Of a stretch of DNA of 64,000 nucleotides, positions 33,428 to 42,690 are shown in pieces. Under the pieces are notes generated by a model. The model searched no databases and was not told the DNA's origin. It saw only the letters and a program-made list of their open reading frames with translations. Every line of letters starts with the position of its first letter. The first letter of the stretch is position 1. This stretch comes from Pseudomonas pisciculturae (GTDB lineage Bacteria > Pseudomonadota > Gammaproteobacteria > Pseudomonadales > Pseudomonadaceae): contig NZ_JACVZE010000005.1 in the NCBI RefSeq assembly GCF_015461805.1, positions 434,001 to 498,000 on the forward strand, given 5' to 3'. The position numbers and the translations under genes were made by a program.

Positions 33428-34774
33428 GTGAAAAGCCAATCCACCACGTTGCTGGCCGAAGTACGGACCTTTCGCCAGAACCACCCCGACGTGCGTTATG
33501 TCGACCTGATCGCCCTGGACATTCCGGGGCACTTCTATGGCAAGCGCTACCCCGTGGAGATGCTGGAAAAGGTCGCCGCCGGTAGCCCCTTGAAACTGCC
33601 ACAAAACGCCGTACTGCTGGGCGCTCAGGGTGGCTTGTTCAAGATCGGCGATTACTGTTTTAACGACGGCGACCCCGATGCCAACCGCCGCCTGGTGCCA
33701 GGCACGCTCAAGCCGGTTACCTGGGAGTCGCAGCCGCTGGGGCAAATGCTGATCACCTCTGACGGCACCGAAGCGCCCATCGAATTCGAACCCCGGGAAG
33801 TGCTGGCCAAGGTGCTGGAGCGCCTGCATCACAAGGGCATTCACCCGGTGGTGGCGTTTGAGCTGGAGTTCTACCTGTTCGATAAAAAGCTCGCTGATGG
33901 CCTGCCGCAATTTGCCCGCGACCCGCTGAGCGATGACGCCGACGACCAGCCCAATCTGCATATAGAACGCCTGTCGCGGTTCAGCGAAGTACTGGACGAC
34001 ATGGCCCAGACCGCCAAGGCCCAGGGCATCGACATCACCGTGATCACCGCCGAAATTGGCCCCGGCCAGTTCGAAATCAATTTCGGTCATCTGGACGACG
34101 GCCTGCGCGCCGCCGACTGGGCCGCCCTGTTCTGCCGCAGTACCCGAGGCGTGGCGCTCAAGCACGGCTACCGCGCCAGCTTCATGGCCAAGCCCTACCT
34201 GCAATACCCCGGCAGCGGCATGCATGTGCATGTCAGCCTGTATGACGGCGCCGGCAATAACCTGCTGGCGGCGCACCAGCAGCAACCCCTGCGCCACGCC
34301 GTGGCCGGTTGCCTGGAGTTGCTGCCCCACTGCATGCCGATCTTCTCGCCCAACCACAACGCCTTCCGCCGACTGGGCGGCACCGTCAACGCGGCAACCT
34401 GCGCCAGCTGGGGCTTTGAGGACCGCGACGCCTGCGTGCGCATCCCCGAGTCCGACCCGCGCAACCTGCGCATCGAACACCGCCTCGCCAGTGCCGATGC
34501 CAACCCGTACCTGGTGCTGGCGACGATCCTCGTCGGCTTGGAGCATGGCCTTGAAGCCAAGCGCGAGCCCATCGCCCCGCTGAACGAAGACCGCAGCAGC
34601 GGCACCGACTTCCCCGTGGAAATGCTCGACGCCGTACGTGCCATGCAACATCAACCGGTATTGCGCGATAAGCTGGGTGCCGAGTTTGTCGATGTGTACT
34701 GCGAAAACAAACGCCAGGACCACCTCGCCTTCCAGCAAGAGATCCATGCGCGGGAATATCGCTGGTTTCTTTAA
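33428..34774 (+). CDS. Glutamine synthetase family protein, gamma-glutamylpolyamine synthetase (PuuA) type
   Basis: A 448-residue ligase of the glutamine synthetase type III/PuuA branch. Visible motifs are VVAFELEFYLFD (metal/glutamate site), GPGQFEINF, PGSGMHVHVSL, FSPNHNAFRRLGG and RIEHRLASADANPYL. Members join glutamate to putrescine or another amine with ATP, opening gamma-glutamylated polyamine breakdown. The start is GTG 33428 with AGGAG upstream. The remaining puu genes are not adjacent, so the substrate is uncertain. Confidence 0.9.
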   Translation: MKSQSTTLLAEVRTFRQNHPDVRYVDLIALDIPGHFYGKRYPVEMLEKVAAGSPLKLPQNAVLLGAQGGLFKIGDYCFNDGDPDANRRLVPGTLKPVTWESQPLGQMLITSDGTEAPIEFEPREVLAKVLERLHHKGIHPVVAFELEFYLFDKKLADGLPQFARDPLSDDADDQPNLHIERLSRFSEVLDDMAQTAKAQGIDITVITAEIGPGQFEINFGHLDDGLRAADWAALFCRSTRGVALKHGYRASFMAKPYLQYPGSGMHVHVSLYDGAGNNLLAAHQQQPLRHAVAGCLELLPHCMPIFSPNHNAFRRLGGTVNAATCASWGFEDRDACVRIPESDPRNLRIEHRLASADANPYLVLATILVGLEHGLEAKREPIAPLNEDRSSGTDFPVEMLDAVRAMQHQPVLRDKLGAEFVDVYCENKRQDHLAFQQEIHAREYRWFL

Positions 34775-34793
34775 CCCTATGATGGAATCACCC

Positions 34794-35891
34794 ATGACCG
34801 ACCAAAGCGCCCCGGCGCTCAAGGAAATCTTCAACGTCGAACGCCTGCACCACATCGCTACCGAGATGACAGCGGTGTATCCAGCGTTCGACGCCCAGGC
34901 TTTCCTCAAGCACGCCAAGACCGGGCTGGCCGAGTTGTCGGTGATGCAACGCATGGCACGGGTCAGCGAGAGCCTGCACGCGGTGATCCCCTTGGATTAC
35001 ACGCAAACCCTCAAACTGCTTTACGCCCTGGCACCGCGCCTGAACAGCGGGTTTGTCAGCCTGTTCCTGCCGCACTTCGTAGCGAGCTACGGCCTGCATG
35101 ACTTCAAGCGTTCCATGGCTGCACTCAAATACTTCACCACCTTCGGCTCCTCCGAGTTTGCGATCCGGCACTTTTTGCTGCACGACTTCCAGCGCACCCT
35201 GGCGGTGATGCAAACCTGGTCGCTGGACGACAACGAACACGTACGACGCCTGGCCAGCGAAGGCTCGCGACCGCGCCTACCCTGGTCGTTTCGCCTGGCA
35301 GACGTACAAGCCAACCCCGAACTGTGCGCTTCGATCCTCGACAACCTCAAGGCCGACCCCAGCCTGTACGTACGCAAGTCGGTGGCCAACCATCTCAACG
35401 ACATCACCAAAGACCACCCGGATTGGGTGCTTACCCTCATCGAAGGCTGGCCCCTCGACAACCCCCACACTGCCTGGATCGCCCGCCATGCCCTGCGCAG
35501 CCTGATCAAGCAAGGCAACACCCGCGCACTCACGATCATGGGCGCCGGGGGCAAGGCTGAAGTGAAGCTGCATGGATTGAGCGTGACCCCGGCGGTGATC
35601 AACCTGGGGGAGCGGATCGCGCTGTCGTTCAGCCTGGAATCAACAGCGGCCACAGCACAGAAGCTGGTGGTGGATTACGCCATTGATTACGTGAAAAGCG
35701 CCGGGCATAGCGCGAAGAAGGTGTTCAAGCTCAAGGCGTTTAGCCTCGGTGCGGGTGAGCACCACAGCCTGAGGCGCGAGCAGCACATCCGCGAGCTGAC
35801 CACGCGCAAGCACTATCCGGGCAGGCATGTGGTGCATGTGATGGTAAATGGGGAGAGGCTGGGCAGCGCGGAGTTTGAATTGCTGGCCTGA
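34794..35891 (+). CDS. alkC: DNA alkylation repair glycosylase AlkC
   Basis: A 365-residue protein. Residues 1 to about 265 are HEAT-like helical repeats with the AlkC signatures EHVRRLASEGSRPRLPWSFR and DPSLYVRKSVANHLNDITKD; the last 90 residues are a beta-rich Ig-like domain. AlkC excises 3-methyladenine and 3-methylcytosine from DNA without flipping the base, and a P. fluorescens AlkC with this two-domain build has been characterised structurally. The ATG at 34794 is chosen; MMESP upstream has no ribosome-binding site. It follows the PuuA-like gene by 19 bp, an unexpected partner. Confidence 0.9.
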   Translation: MTDQSAPALKEIFNVERLHHIATEMTAVYPAFDAQAFLKHAKTGLAELSVMQRMARVSESLHAVIPLDYTQTLKLLYALAPRLNSGFVSLFLPHFVASYGLHDFKRSMAALKYFTTFGSSEFAIRHFLLHDFQRTLAVMQTWSLDDNEHVRRLASEGSRPRLPWSFRLADVQANPELCASILDNLKADPSLYVRKSVANHLNDITKDHPDWVLTLIEGWPLDNPHTAWIARHALRSLIKQGNTRALTIMGAGGKAEVKLHGLSVTPAVINLGERIALSFSLESTAATAQKLVVDYAIDYVKSAGHSAKKVFKLKAFSLGAGEHHSLRREQHIRELTTRKHYPGRHVVHVMVNGERLGSAEFELLA

Positions 35892-35917
35892 CAGGCTCCA
35901 AGCAACACCACTGCTCA

Positions 35918-36013
35918 AATGTGGGAGGGGGCTTGCCCCCGATGGCGGAGTGTCAGTTGGTGAAAGTGTTGACTGACACACTGTCATCGGGGGCAAGCCC
36001 CCTCCCACATTTT
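35918..36013. repeat. REPIN element
   Basis: GTGGGAGGGGGCTTGCCCCC followed by GATGGCG, and its inverse ending GGGGCAAGCCCCCTCCCAC, flank a spacer with GTGTCAGTTGG and TTGACTGACACAC. It lies between convergent alkC and the LysR gene. Confidence 0.9.
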
Positions 36014-36026
36014 AATCCTGTTTCGG

Positions 36027-36920
36027 TCAGTTGGATTCGCCGAGCAGCAACCCCTGCTCCCGCGCGCACAACTCCACCACGTAATCCCACAACACCCGCA
36101 GCCGCACCGATTTATGCAACTCCCTGCGCGAGCTGATCCAGTAACTGCGCTGGATACCCTCCCCCGGCAGCAGCGCCACCAAGTCCGGATCGCCGGAGGC
36201 CATGAAGCACGGCAACACCGCAATCCCCAACCCCGACCGCGCAGCCTGGTGCTGGGCGATCACGCTGGTGCTGTGGAACACCACCTTGGGGTTGCGGCAG
36301 AAGCTGCTGAGAAATTTCAGCTCCTGGCTAAACAGCAGATCGTCTACGTAATCGATCCACGCATGGGCCGCCAGGTCTTCGCGTTTCTCAATCGGTGGGT
36401 TACGCGCCAGGTAATCACGGCTGGCGTAGAGCGCCAGGCGGTAGTCGGTGAGTTTGCGCGTGACCAGTTGATCGACGCTGGGGCGCTCCAGGTGAATGCT
36501 GATTTCCGCTTCGCGGTTGAGGATGCTGACAAAGCGCGGCACGGCTACCAGTTCCACTTCCAACCCCGGATAGCGTTCGAACAGCCCGCCCATACGACTG
36601 GCGAGGAACATCACCCCCAGACCTTCGGCCACCCCCAGGCGGATCTTGCCCAGCGGCGCGGCGGAGTGCGTCAGCTCGTCTTCGGCCAGCAGCGCGACGT
36701 TTTCCATGGCCTCGGCATGCTTGAGCAGGGCTTCGCCGGCGGGGGTCAGCTCATAGCCCTGGGCGTGCTGCACAAACAACGCGGTGCCCAGGCTTTTCTC
36801 GATAGCCTCGATGTGCCGGGCCACGGTGGCGTGGGTGGTTTTCAGACGTTGCGCGGCGGTCAGCAGGCGGCCGCTGCGTTGCAACTCCAGAAAGTAGCGC
36901 AGGTCATTCCAATCGAACAT
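36027..36920 (-). CDS. LysR-family transcriptional regulator
   Basis: A 297-residue LysR protein: helix-turn-helix at 1-60 (RYFLELQRSGRLLTAAQRLK, then THATVARHIEAIEKSLGTALF) and effector domain from about 88. It is divergent from the GMC oxidoreductase (130-bp gap), which it most likely controls. Two direct AAAACTAACA repeats in that gap are candidate binding sites. Confidence 0.93.
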   Translation of the reverse strand: MFDWNDLRYFLELQRSGRLLTAAQRLKTTHATVARHIEAIEKSLGTALFVQHAQGYELTPAGEALLKHAEAMENVALLAEDELTHSAAPLGKIRLGVAEGLGVMFLASRMGGLFERYPGLEVELVAVPRFVSILNREAEISIHLERPSVDQLVTRKLTDYRLALYASRDYLARNPPIEKREDLAAHAWIDYVDDLLFSQELKFLSSFCRNPKVVFHSTSVIAQHQAARSGLGIAVLPCFMASGDPDLVALLPGEGIQRSYWISSRRELHKSVRLRVLWDYVVELCAREQGLLLGESN

Positions 36921-36979
36921 GTGCCCTCCATCTCCATGGGTCTTCGCCGCGCTGTTTAAAAACGCACAGCAGCTGGGTA

Positions 36980-37010
36980 AAAACTAACATTTTTAAGACG
37001 AAAACTAACA
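36980..37010. promoter_or_regulatory. Direct repeats AAAACTAACA between LysR and GMC oxidoreductase genes
   Basis: AAAACTAACA occurs at 36980-36989 and again at 37001-37010, exactly 21 bp apart (two helical turns), 41 bp before the GMC start and 60 bp before the LysR start. The phasing suits binding of a regulator on one face of the helix. Confidence 0.45.
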
Positions 37011-37050
37011 ACTAGGATGGAGCCAATAAGAAAAACAAGCGAGACCTCAA

Positions 37051-38697
37051 ATGCCCACTGCAACTGCTGAGTACGATTACATCGTCGTAGGCGCCGGCCC
37101 CGCAGGCTGCTTGCTGGCCAATCGTCTGTCCGCCAACCCCGCCCACCGCGTATTGCTGCTTGAAGCCGGTGGCCGCGACAACTACCCCTGGATCCACATC
37201 CCCGTCGGCTACCTGTTCTGCATCGGCAACCCACGCACCGACTGGTGCCTCAAGACCGAAGCCCAGGAAGGCCTGCAAGGCCGTGCGCTGAGTTATCCAC
37301 GGGGTAAAGTGCTGGGCGGCTGCTCATCCATCAACGGCATGATCTACATGCGCGGCCAGGCCCGTGACTACGACGGCTGGGCGGCCGAAGGCAACGAAGG
37401 CTGGGGCTGGGACGATGTGCTGCCCCTGTTCAAGAAGAGCGAAAACCATTTTGCCGGTAGCTCCGAGTTCCATAGCGACGGCGGCGAGTGGCGCGTTGAG
37501 CAACAGCGCCTGCACTGGCCTATCCTCGATGCGTTTCGCGACGCGGCGGCGCAGAGTGGCATCGCCAACATCAACGACTTCAATCAAGGCGATAACGAAG
37601 GCTGCGGCTACTTCCAGGTCAACCAGAAGGCCGGTGTGCGCTGGAATGCAGCCAAGGCGTTTCTCAAGCCGATCCGCCAGCGCCCCAACCTCACTGTACT
37701 GACCGAGGTTGACGTAGACCGCGTGCTGCTGGAAAACGGCCGCGCTTCCCAGGTGATTGGGCGTCAGCAAGGCCAGCAGGTGAGTTGGAAGGCGCGCAAG
37801 GAAATCATCCTGTGTGCCGGCTCCGTGGGCTCGCCGGGCATTCTGCAACGCTCAGGTATCGGCCCCTCCAGCGTGCTCAAGCCGCTGGGCATCAATGTGC
37901 TGCACGAACTGCCCGGTGTTGGCGGCAACCTGCAGGACCACCTGCAATTACGGCTGATCTACAAGCTGGAAAACGCTCGCACCCTCAACCAGATCGCAGG
38001 CACCCTGTGGGGCAAGATGGGCATGGGCTTGCGCTACCTTTATGACCGCAGCGGCCCGCTGTCGATGGCGCCCAGCCAGCTTGGCGCGTTTGCTCGCTCC
38101 AGCCCGGACCAGGCCTCGGCCAATCTCGAATACCACGTGCAACCGCTGTCTCTGGAACGTTTTGGCGAGCCGCTGCACGCGTTCCCGGCGTTTACCGCGT
38201 CGGTCTGCGACCTGCGCCCGCAAAGCCGGGGGCGCATCGATATTCGTTCGGCCAACCCGGAGGATGCGCCGCTGATCCGGCCCAACTACCTCAGCCATCC
38301 AGAGGATCTACGCGTGGCCGCCGATGCCATTCGCCTGACGCGACGCATTGTTGCCGCGCCCGCCCTGAGCCAGTTCAAACCGGTGGAGTACTTGCCCGGC
38401 GACTCGCTGCAAACCGAGGAGCAACTGCACGAAGCGGCTGCGCGTATCGGGACTACTATCTTCCATCCGGTGGGCACCTGCCGCATGGGCAGCGATAAAG
38501 ACGCTGTGGTTGACGCCCAGCTGCGGGTACACGGCGTGCCCGGCCTGCGTATTGCTGATGCTTCGGTGATGCCGCGCATTACGTCCGGCAACACCTGTTC
38601 ACCTACGCTGATGATCGCGGAGAAAGCCGCGCAGCTGATCCTTTCGCCGAATACAAGGAGCCTCACCCCGCAGAGAGAACTGGTTCATGCAATCTGA
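37051..38697 (+). CDS. GMC-family FAD oxidoreductase (choline/alcohol dehydrogenase type)
   Basis: A 548-residue flavoenzyme. The FAD-binding start is YIVVGAGPAGCLLANRLS, then the GMC signatures GKVLGGCSSINGMIYMRGQA and GSVGSPGILQRSGIGP, and the C-terminal active-site region FHPVGTCRMGSD (His) and TSGNTCSPTLMIAEKAA (Asn). It oxidises a primary alcohol, polyethylene glycol or choline-like substrate, passing electrons to the membrane chain. It precedes an MHS-type transporter by 65 bp; together with the divergent LysR they form an uptake-oxidation module. Not betA by context, since no betB or betI is present. Confidence 0.92.
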   Translation: MPTATAEYDYIVVGAGPAGCLLANRLSANPAHRVLLLEAGGRDNYPWIHIPVGYLFCIGNPRTDWCLKTEAQEGLQGRALSYPRGKVLGGCSSINGMIYMRGQARDYDGWAAEGNEGWGWDDVLPLFKKSENHFAGSSEFHSDGGEWRVEQQRLHWPILDAFRDAAAQSGIANINDFNQGDNEGCGYFQVNQKAGVRWNAAKAFLKPIRQRPNLTVLTEVDVDRVLLENGRASQVIGRQQGQQVSWKARKEIILCAGSVGSPGILQRSGIGPSSVLKPLGINVLHELPGVGGNLQDHLQLRLIYKLENARTLNQIAGTLWGKMGMGLRYLYDRSGPLSMAPSQLGAFARSSPDQASANLEYHVQPLSLERFGEPLHAFPAFTASVCDLRPQSRGRIDIRSANPEDAPLIRPNYLSHPEDLRVAADAIRLTRRIVAAPALSQFKPVEYLPGDSLQTEEQLHEAAARIGTTIFHPVGTCRMGSDKDAVVDAQLRVHGVPGLRIADASVMPRITSGNTCSPTLMIAEKAAQLILSPNTRSLTPQRELVHAI

Positions 38698-38762
38698 ATA
38701 GCGGCGCCGAAACTGGCGCCGACAGTGGAACAACAATAAATAATCACTGTGAGGGCTACCCG

Positions 38763-40388
38763 ATGTCAGAACATGCTCAACCCTTGGGCTCGGCGGTCAA
38801 CGCCGCGAGCACCAGCAACGACTCGAAGAAGGTCATCTTCGCCTCCTCCCTGGGGACGGTGTTCGAGTGGTATGACTTTTTCCTCTACGGCGCCCTGGCG
38901 GCGGTAATCAGCAAACAGTTCTTTGCCGGGGTCAACGACACCACGGCGTTTATCTTTGCGTTGATGGCCTTTGCTGCCGGCTTTGTGGTGCGCCCCTTCG
39001 GCGCGTTGGTGTTCGGCCGCCTGGGGGACATGATCGGGCGAAAATACACCTTTCTGGTCACCATCATTTTGATGGGCGTGGCGACCTTTTGCGTCGGGCT
39101 ATTGCCGACCTACGCCAGCATTGGTATTGCGGCGCCGATCATCCTGATCGTGCTGCGCATGCTGCAAGGCCTGGCCTTGGGCGGCGAGTACGGTGGCGCG
39201 GCGACCTATGTGGCCGAGCATGCGCCTGCGGGCAAGCGCGGCTTCCATACCAGCTGGATTCAATCCACCGCGACCCTCGGCCTGCTGCTGTCGCTGCTGG
39301 TGGTGCTGGCTTGCCGCTACTTCACCGGTGACCAGTTCGAAGTGTGGGGCTGGCGTATTCCGTTCCTGTTTTCCATCGTGCTGCTGGGTATCTCGACCTG
39401 GATTCGCATGAGCCTGCACGAATCGCCGGCCTTCTTGAAAATGAAAGAGGAAGGCAAGGCCAGCACGTCGCCGATACGTGATTCGTTCGGCAAATGGGAA
39501 AACCTCAAGGTGGTGTTGATCGCGCTGTTCAGCATCAACGGCGGGCAAGCGGTGACGTTCTACGCCGCGCAATTCTATGTGCTGTTCTTCCTCACCCAAT
39601 TCCTGAAAATGGACCCGGCCCTGGCCAACATGCTGCTGATCATCAGCGTGGTGATTGGCGCGCCGTTCTTTATCTTCTTTGGCTGGCTGTCGGACAAAGT
39701 GGGACGCAAGCCGGTGCTGATGCTCGGCCTGTTGCTGGCCACCGTGTTGTACTTCCCGATCTTCAAGAGCCTGGCGCACTACACCAACCCAGCGATGGAC
39801 CAGGCCAGCACCCAGGCGCCGATCACCGTACTGGCCGACCCGGCCACCTGCACCTTCCAGTTCGACCCGGTGGGCAAGGCGAAATTTGACAGCCCGTGCG
39901 ACAAGGTCAAGACGTTCCTGGTCAAGCAGGGCCTGCCCTACAGCAGCGCTGCGGCCCCGGCGGGCAGCCCGGTGCAGGTGAGCGTCGGCGAAGTGCGTAT
40001 TGACGGCTTTGACGAAAAGGCACTGCGCGGCGCCGTGACCCTGGCTGGCTACCCAAGCTCAGCCGATGTGGCGCAAGTGAATAAAACCATGGTGGTGGTG
40101 CTGATCGTGGCGCTGATCCTGATCGCGGCCATGTGCTACGGGCCGTTGGCGGCGTTGATGGTGGAGTTGTTCCCAACGCGTATCCGCTATACCTCGATGT
40201 CCCTGCCCTACCACATTGGCAACGGCTGGTTTGGCGGGTTCCTGCCGACGGTGTCGTTTGCGTTGGTGGTGTATACCGGGGATATCTTCTATGGCCTGTG
40301 GTATCCGGTGGTGGTGACGGGGGTGAGTTTGGTAGTGGGAATGTTCTGCCTGAAAGAAACACGCCACGTAGACATCGACAATAACTAA
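38763..40388 (+). CDS. MHS-family MFS transporter with large hydrophilic insert
   Basis: A 541-residue metabolite:H+ symporter. The family signatures are FEWYDFFLYGALAAVI, RPFGALVFGRLGDMIGRKYT and LQGLALGGEYGGAATYVAE. Typical MHS proteins are about 430-450 residues. The extra length is a polar stretch (about residues 345-440, with two cysteines, CTFQF and CDKVK) between late membrane helices, probably periplasmic. Substrates of relatives include shikimate, citrate and osmolytes. It lies downstream of the GMC oxidoreductase and probably imports its substrate. Confidence 0.9.
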   Translation: MSEHAQPLGSAVNAASTSNDSKKVIFASSLGTVFEWYDFFLYGALAAVISKQFFAGVNDTTAFIFALMAFAAGFVVRPFGALVFGRLGDMIGRKYTFLVTIILMGVATFCVGLLPTYASIGIAAPIILIVLRMLQGLALGGEYGGAATYVAEHAPAGKRGFHTSWIQSTATLGLLLSLLVVLACRYFTGDQFEVWGWRIPFLFSIVLLGISTWIRMSLHESPAFLKMKEEGKASTSPIRDSFGKWENLKVVLIALFSINGGQAVTFYAAQFYVLFFLTQFLKMDPALANMLLIISVVIGAPFFIFFGWLSDKVGRKPVLMLGLLLATVLYFPIFKSLAHYTNPAMDQASTQAPITVLADPATCTFQFDPVGKAKFDSPCDKVKTFLVKQGLPYSSAAAPAGSPVQVSVGEVRIDGFDEKALRGAVTLAGYPSSADVAQVNKTMVVVLIVALILIAAMCYGPLAALMVELFPTRIRYTSMSLPYHIGNGWFGGFLPTVSFALVVYTGDIFYGLWYPVVVTGVSLVVGMFCLKETRHVDIDNN

Positions 40389-40416
40389 CCCGATCGTCTG
40401 AACACAGAAGATCCCC

Positions 40417-40508
40417 TGTGGGAGGGGGCTTGCCCCCGATAGCGGTGTATCAGTTGAAGCTTCTTTGACTGACACTCTGCAATCGGGAGCAAGCCCCCTC
40501 CCACATTT
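40417..40508. repeat. REPIN element
   Basis: GTGGGAGGGGGCTTGCCCCC followed by GATAGCGGTG, and the inverse arm AATCGGGAGCAAGCCCCCTC followed by CCACA, flank GTATCAGTTGAAG and TTTGACTGACACT. It lies between the MHS transporter gene and topB. Confidence 0.9.
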
Positions 40509-40616
40509 GCCTTGAGGCATCTACACAAATTGCTGTACATCCATACAGATAAAGGTTGATCAAACGCTGCTGACTAAGCATCCTGCACAGCATCAACCCG
40601 ATCTGATGTGACGACC

Positions 40617-42560
40617 ATGCGGCTGTACCTCTGTGAAAAACCCTCCCAGGCCAAGGATATCGCGGCCGTACTCGGCGCCAGTCGCCGGGGCGACGGCTGT
40701 TGGCTGGGCAACGGGGTCACGGTCACCTGGTGCATCGGCCATCTGCTCGAAACCGCCCCGCCCGACGCCTACGACGAAAAGTACAAGCGCTGGGTGCTGG
40801 CCGACCTGCCCATCGTCCCGGAAAAATGGAAGATGCGCGTCAAACCCAAGACTGCCAGCCAGTTCAAAGCCGTCAAGCGACTGCTCGGTGAGGCGCAAGA
40901 GCTGGTGATCGCCACCGACGCCGACCGTGAAGGCGAGATGATTGCCCGCGAATTGGTGGAGCATTGCCGTTATCGCGGGCCCATCCAGCGTCTGTGGTTG
41001 TCGGCGCTGGACGACGCGTCCATCCGCAAGGCCCTGGCGACCCTCAAGCCCGGCGCCGAAACCTTCAGCCTGTATCACTCGGCCTTGGGCCGCTCCCGCG
41101 CCGATTGGTTGATTGGCATGAACATGAGCCGCCTGTTTACCTTGCTCGGGCGCCAATCCGGCTACCAAGGTGTGCTGCCGGTAGGTCGCGTACAAACCCC
41201 AACCCTGCGCCTCGTAGTAGACCGTGACCGCAGCATCGCCGACTTCGTGCCGGTAGCCTATTGGGCAATTGACGTAGACCTGCACCACGAGCGCATGACC
41301 TTCACTGCCCAATGGCGAGCAGCAGACGATGTTTGTGACGACCAGGGCCGATGCCTCAACCCCCAACTGGCCCGCGATGCGGCCGAGGCCATGCGCAACG
41401 CCGCCAGTGCACGGCTGGTCAAGCTGCGCACCGAACGCATGCGTGAAGTGGCGCCCCTGCCCTTTGACCTGGGCACCCTGCAAGAAATCTGCTCCAAAAA
41501 ACTCGGCCTCGGTGCCCAGGAAACGCTGGATATCGCCCAATCCCTCTACGAAACCCATAAAGTCATCACCTACCCACGCAGCGACTGCGGCTATCTGCCG
41601 GTTAGCCAGCACAGCGATGCGCCGAAGATCCTCGACGCCCTGGGCCGCGCCGATGCCGCGGTGAATGAGCTGATGCCCCATATCGACCCCCAGCGCCGCT
41701 CACGGGCATGGAACGACGCCAAGGTCAGCGCCCACCACGGCATCATCCCCACCGGTGCAGGCAAGGACGTAGGGCAACTAACGGGTAAGCACCGTGCGGT
41801 CTACACCTTGATTCGTGCGCGTTACCTGGCGCAGTTCCTGCCCAACCATGAATACGACCGCACCCAGGCGGATTTCGACTGCGCCGGGCAAGCGTTGCGT
41901 GCGGTGGGCAAGGTCGTGATCGAGCCGGGCTGGAAGCGCGCCTTGCCCGAAGCGCTGGCGCCGGCCAAGGGCCGTGAAGCACCTGCACCGCAGGCCCTGC
42001 CGATGTTGGTTCAGGGCCAGGAGTACACGGTAGCCAAGGTCAATCTCAAAGACCTGTGGACCCAACCACCCAAACCTTTTACCGAAGGCGACCTGATCAA
42101 GGCGATGAAAAACGTCGCCAAACTGGTGGAAGACCCACTGCTCAAACAAAAGCTCAAGGACACCACCGGCATCGGTACCGAAGCGACCCGGGCCGGGATT
42201 ATTCAAGGCTTGCTCGACCGCGGTTACCTGGTAAAGAACGGCAAGGCGCTGTCGGCCACACCGGCGGCGTTCAGCCTGATCGACGCGGTGCCCCGGGCCA
42301 TTGCCGACCCCGGCACCACGGCCATCTGGGAGCAGGCGCTGGACATGGTGCAAAGCGGCGAAATGAGCCTCGAAGAATTCGTCGCCAAACAAGCGGCCTG
42401 GATGAGCAAGCAAGTGGCACGCTGCAATGGCATGCGCATGACCATCACTGGGCCGGCCAGCCCCTCAGGGGCCGCGCCATGGAAAAAGAAACGCAAGAGC
42501 GCCCCGCGCAAGACCAGCGCCAGCCCAAAACGCGCTAAAAAGCCGGCAAATGCGGGGTAA
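40617..42560 (+). CDS. topB: DNA topoisomerase III
   Basis: A 647-residue type IA topoisomerase that decatenates and relaxes DNA. The Toprim domain opens MRLYLCEKPSQAKDIAAVLG and has the metal site IATDADREGEMIAREL; the catalytic tyrosine is in KVITYPRSDCGYL. The C-terminus is basic and Ser/Pro/Lys-rich (KKKRKSAPRKTSASPKRAKK) rather than zinc-fingered, as in E. coli TopB. The ATG at 40617 starts the conserved MRLYLCEK; an in-frame GTG lies three codons upstream. Confidence 0.95.
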   Translation: MRLYLCEKPSQAKDIAAVLGASRRGDGCWLGNGVTVTWCIGHLLETAPPDAYDEKYKRWVLADLPIVPEKWKMRVKPKTASQFKAVKRLLGEAQELVIATDADREGEMIARELVEHCRYRGPIQRLWLSALDDASIRKALATLKPGAETFSLYHSALGRSRADWLIGMNMSRLFTLLGRQSGYQGVLPVGRVQTPTLRLVVDRDRSIADFVPVAYWAIDVDLHHERMTFTAQWRAADDVCDDQGRCLNPQLARDAAEAMRNAASARLVKLRTERMREVAPLPFDLGTLQEICSKKLGLGAQETLDIAQSLYETHKVITYPRSDCGYLPVSQHSDAPKILDALGRADAAVNELMPHIDPQRRSRAWNDAKVSAHHGIIPTGAGKDVGQLTGKHRAVYTLIRARYLAQFLPNHEYDRTQADFDCAGQALRAVGKVVIEPGWKRALPEALAPAKGREAPAPQALPMLVQGQEYTVAKVNLKDLWTQPPKPFTEGDLIKAMKNVAKLVEDPLLKQKLKDTTGIGTEATRAGIIQGLLDRGYLVKNGKALSATPAAFSLIDAVPRAIADPGTTAIWEQALDMVQSGEMSLEEFVAKQAAWMSKQVARCNGMRMTITGPASPSGAAPWKKKRKSAPRKTSASPKRAKKPANAG

Positions 42561-42690
42561 ACAGCAAAAAAATCCGGCGAATGACGTTTTTCGACGGGTT
42601 TAACGCCGCTTTGGACCTTGCCCCCGCGCAGGCCGTCTAGGATTCTTTAGGGGACCTTGACTACCTAATAACAACACCGGAGTGGCCGCC

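Noticed and set aside
33413..34954. 513-codon minus-strand frame
   Set aside because: It is antisense to the PuuA-like ligase and has no recognisable domain.
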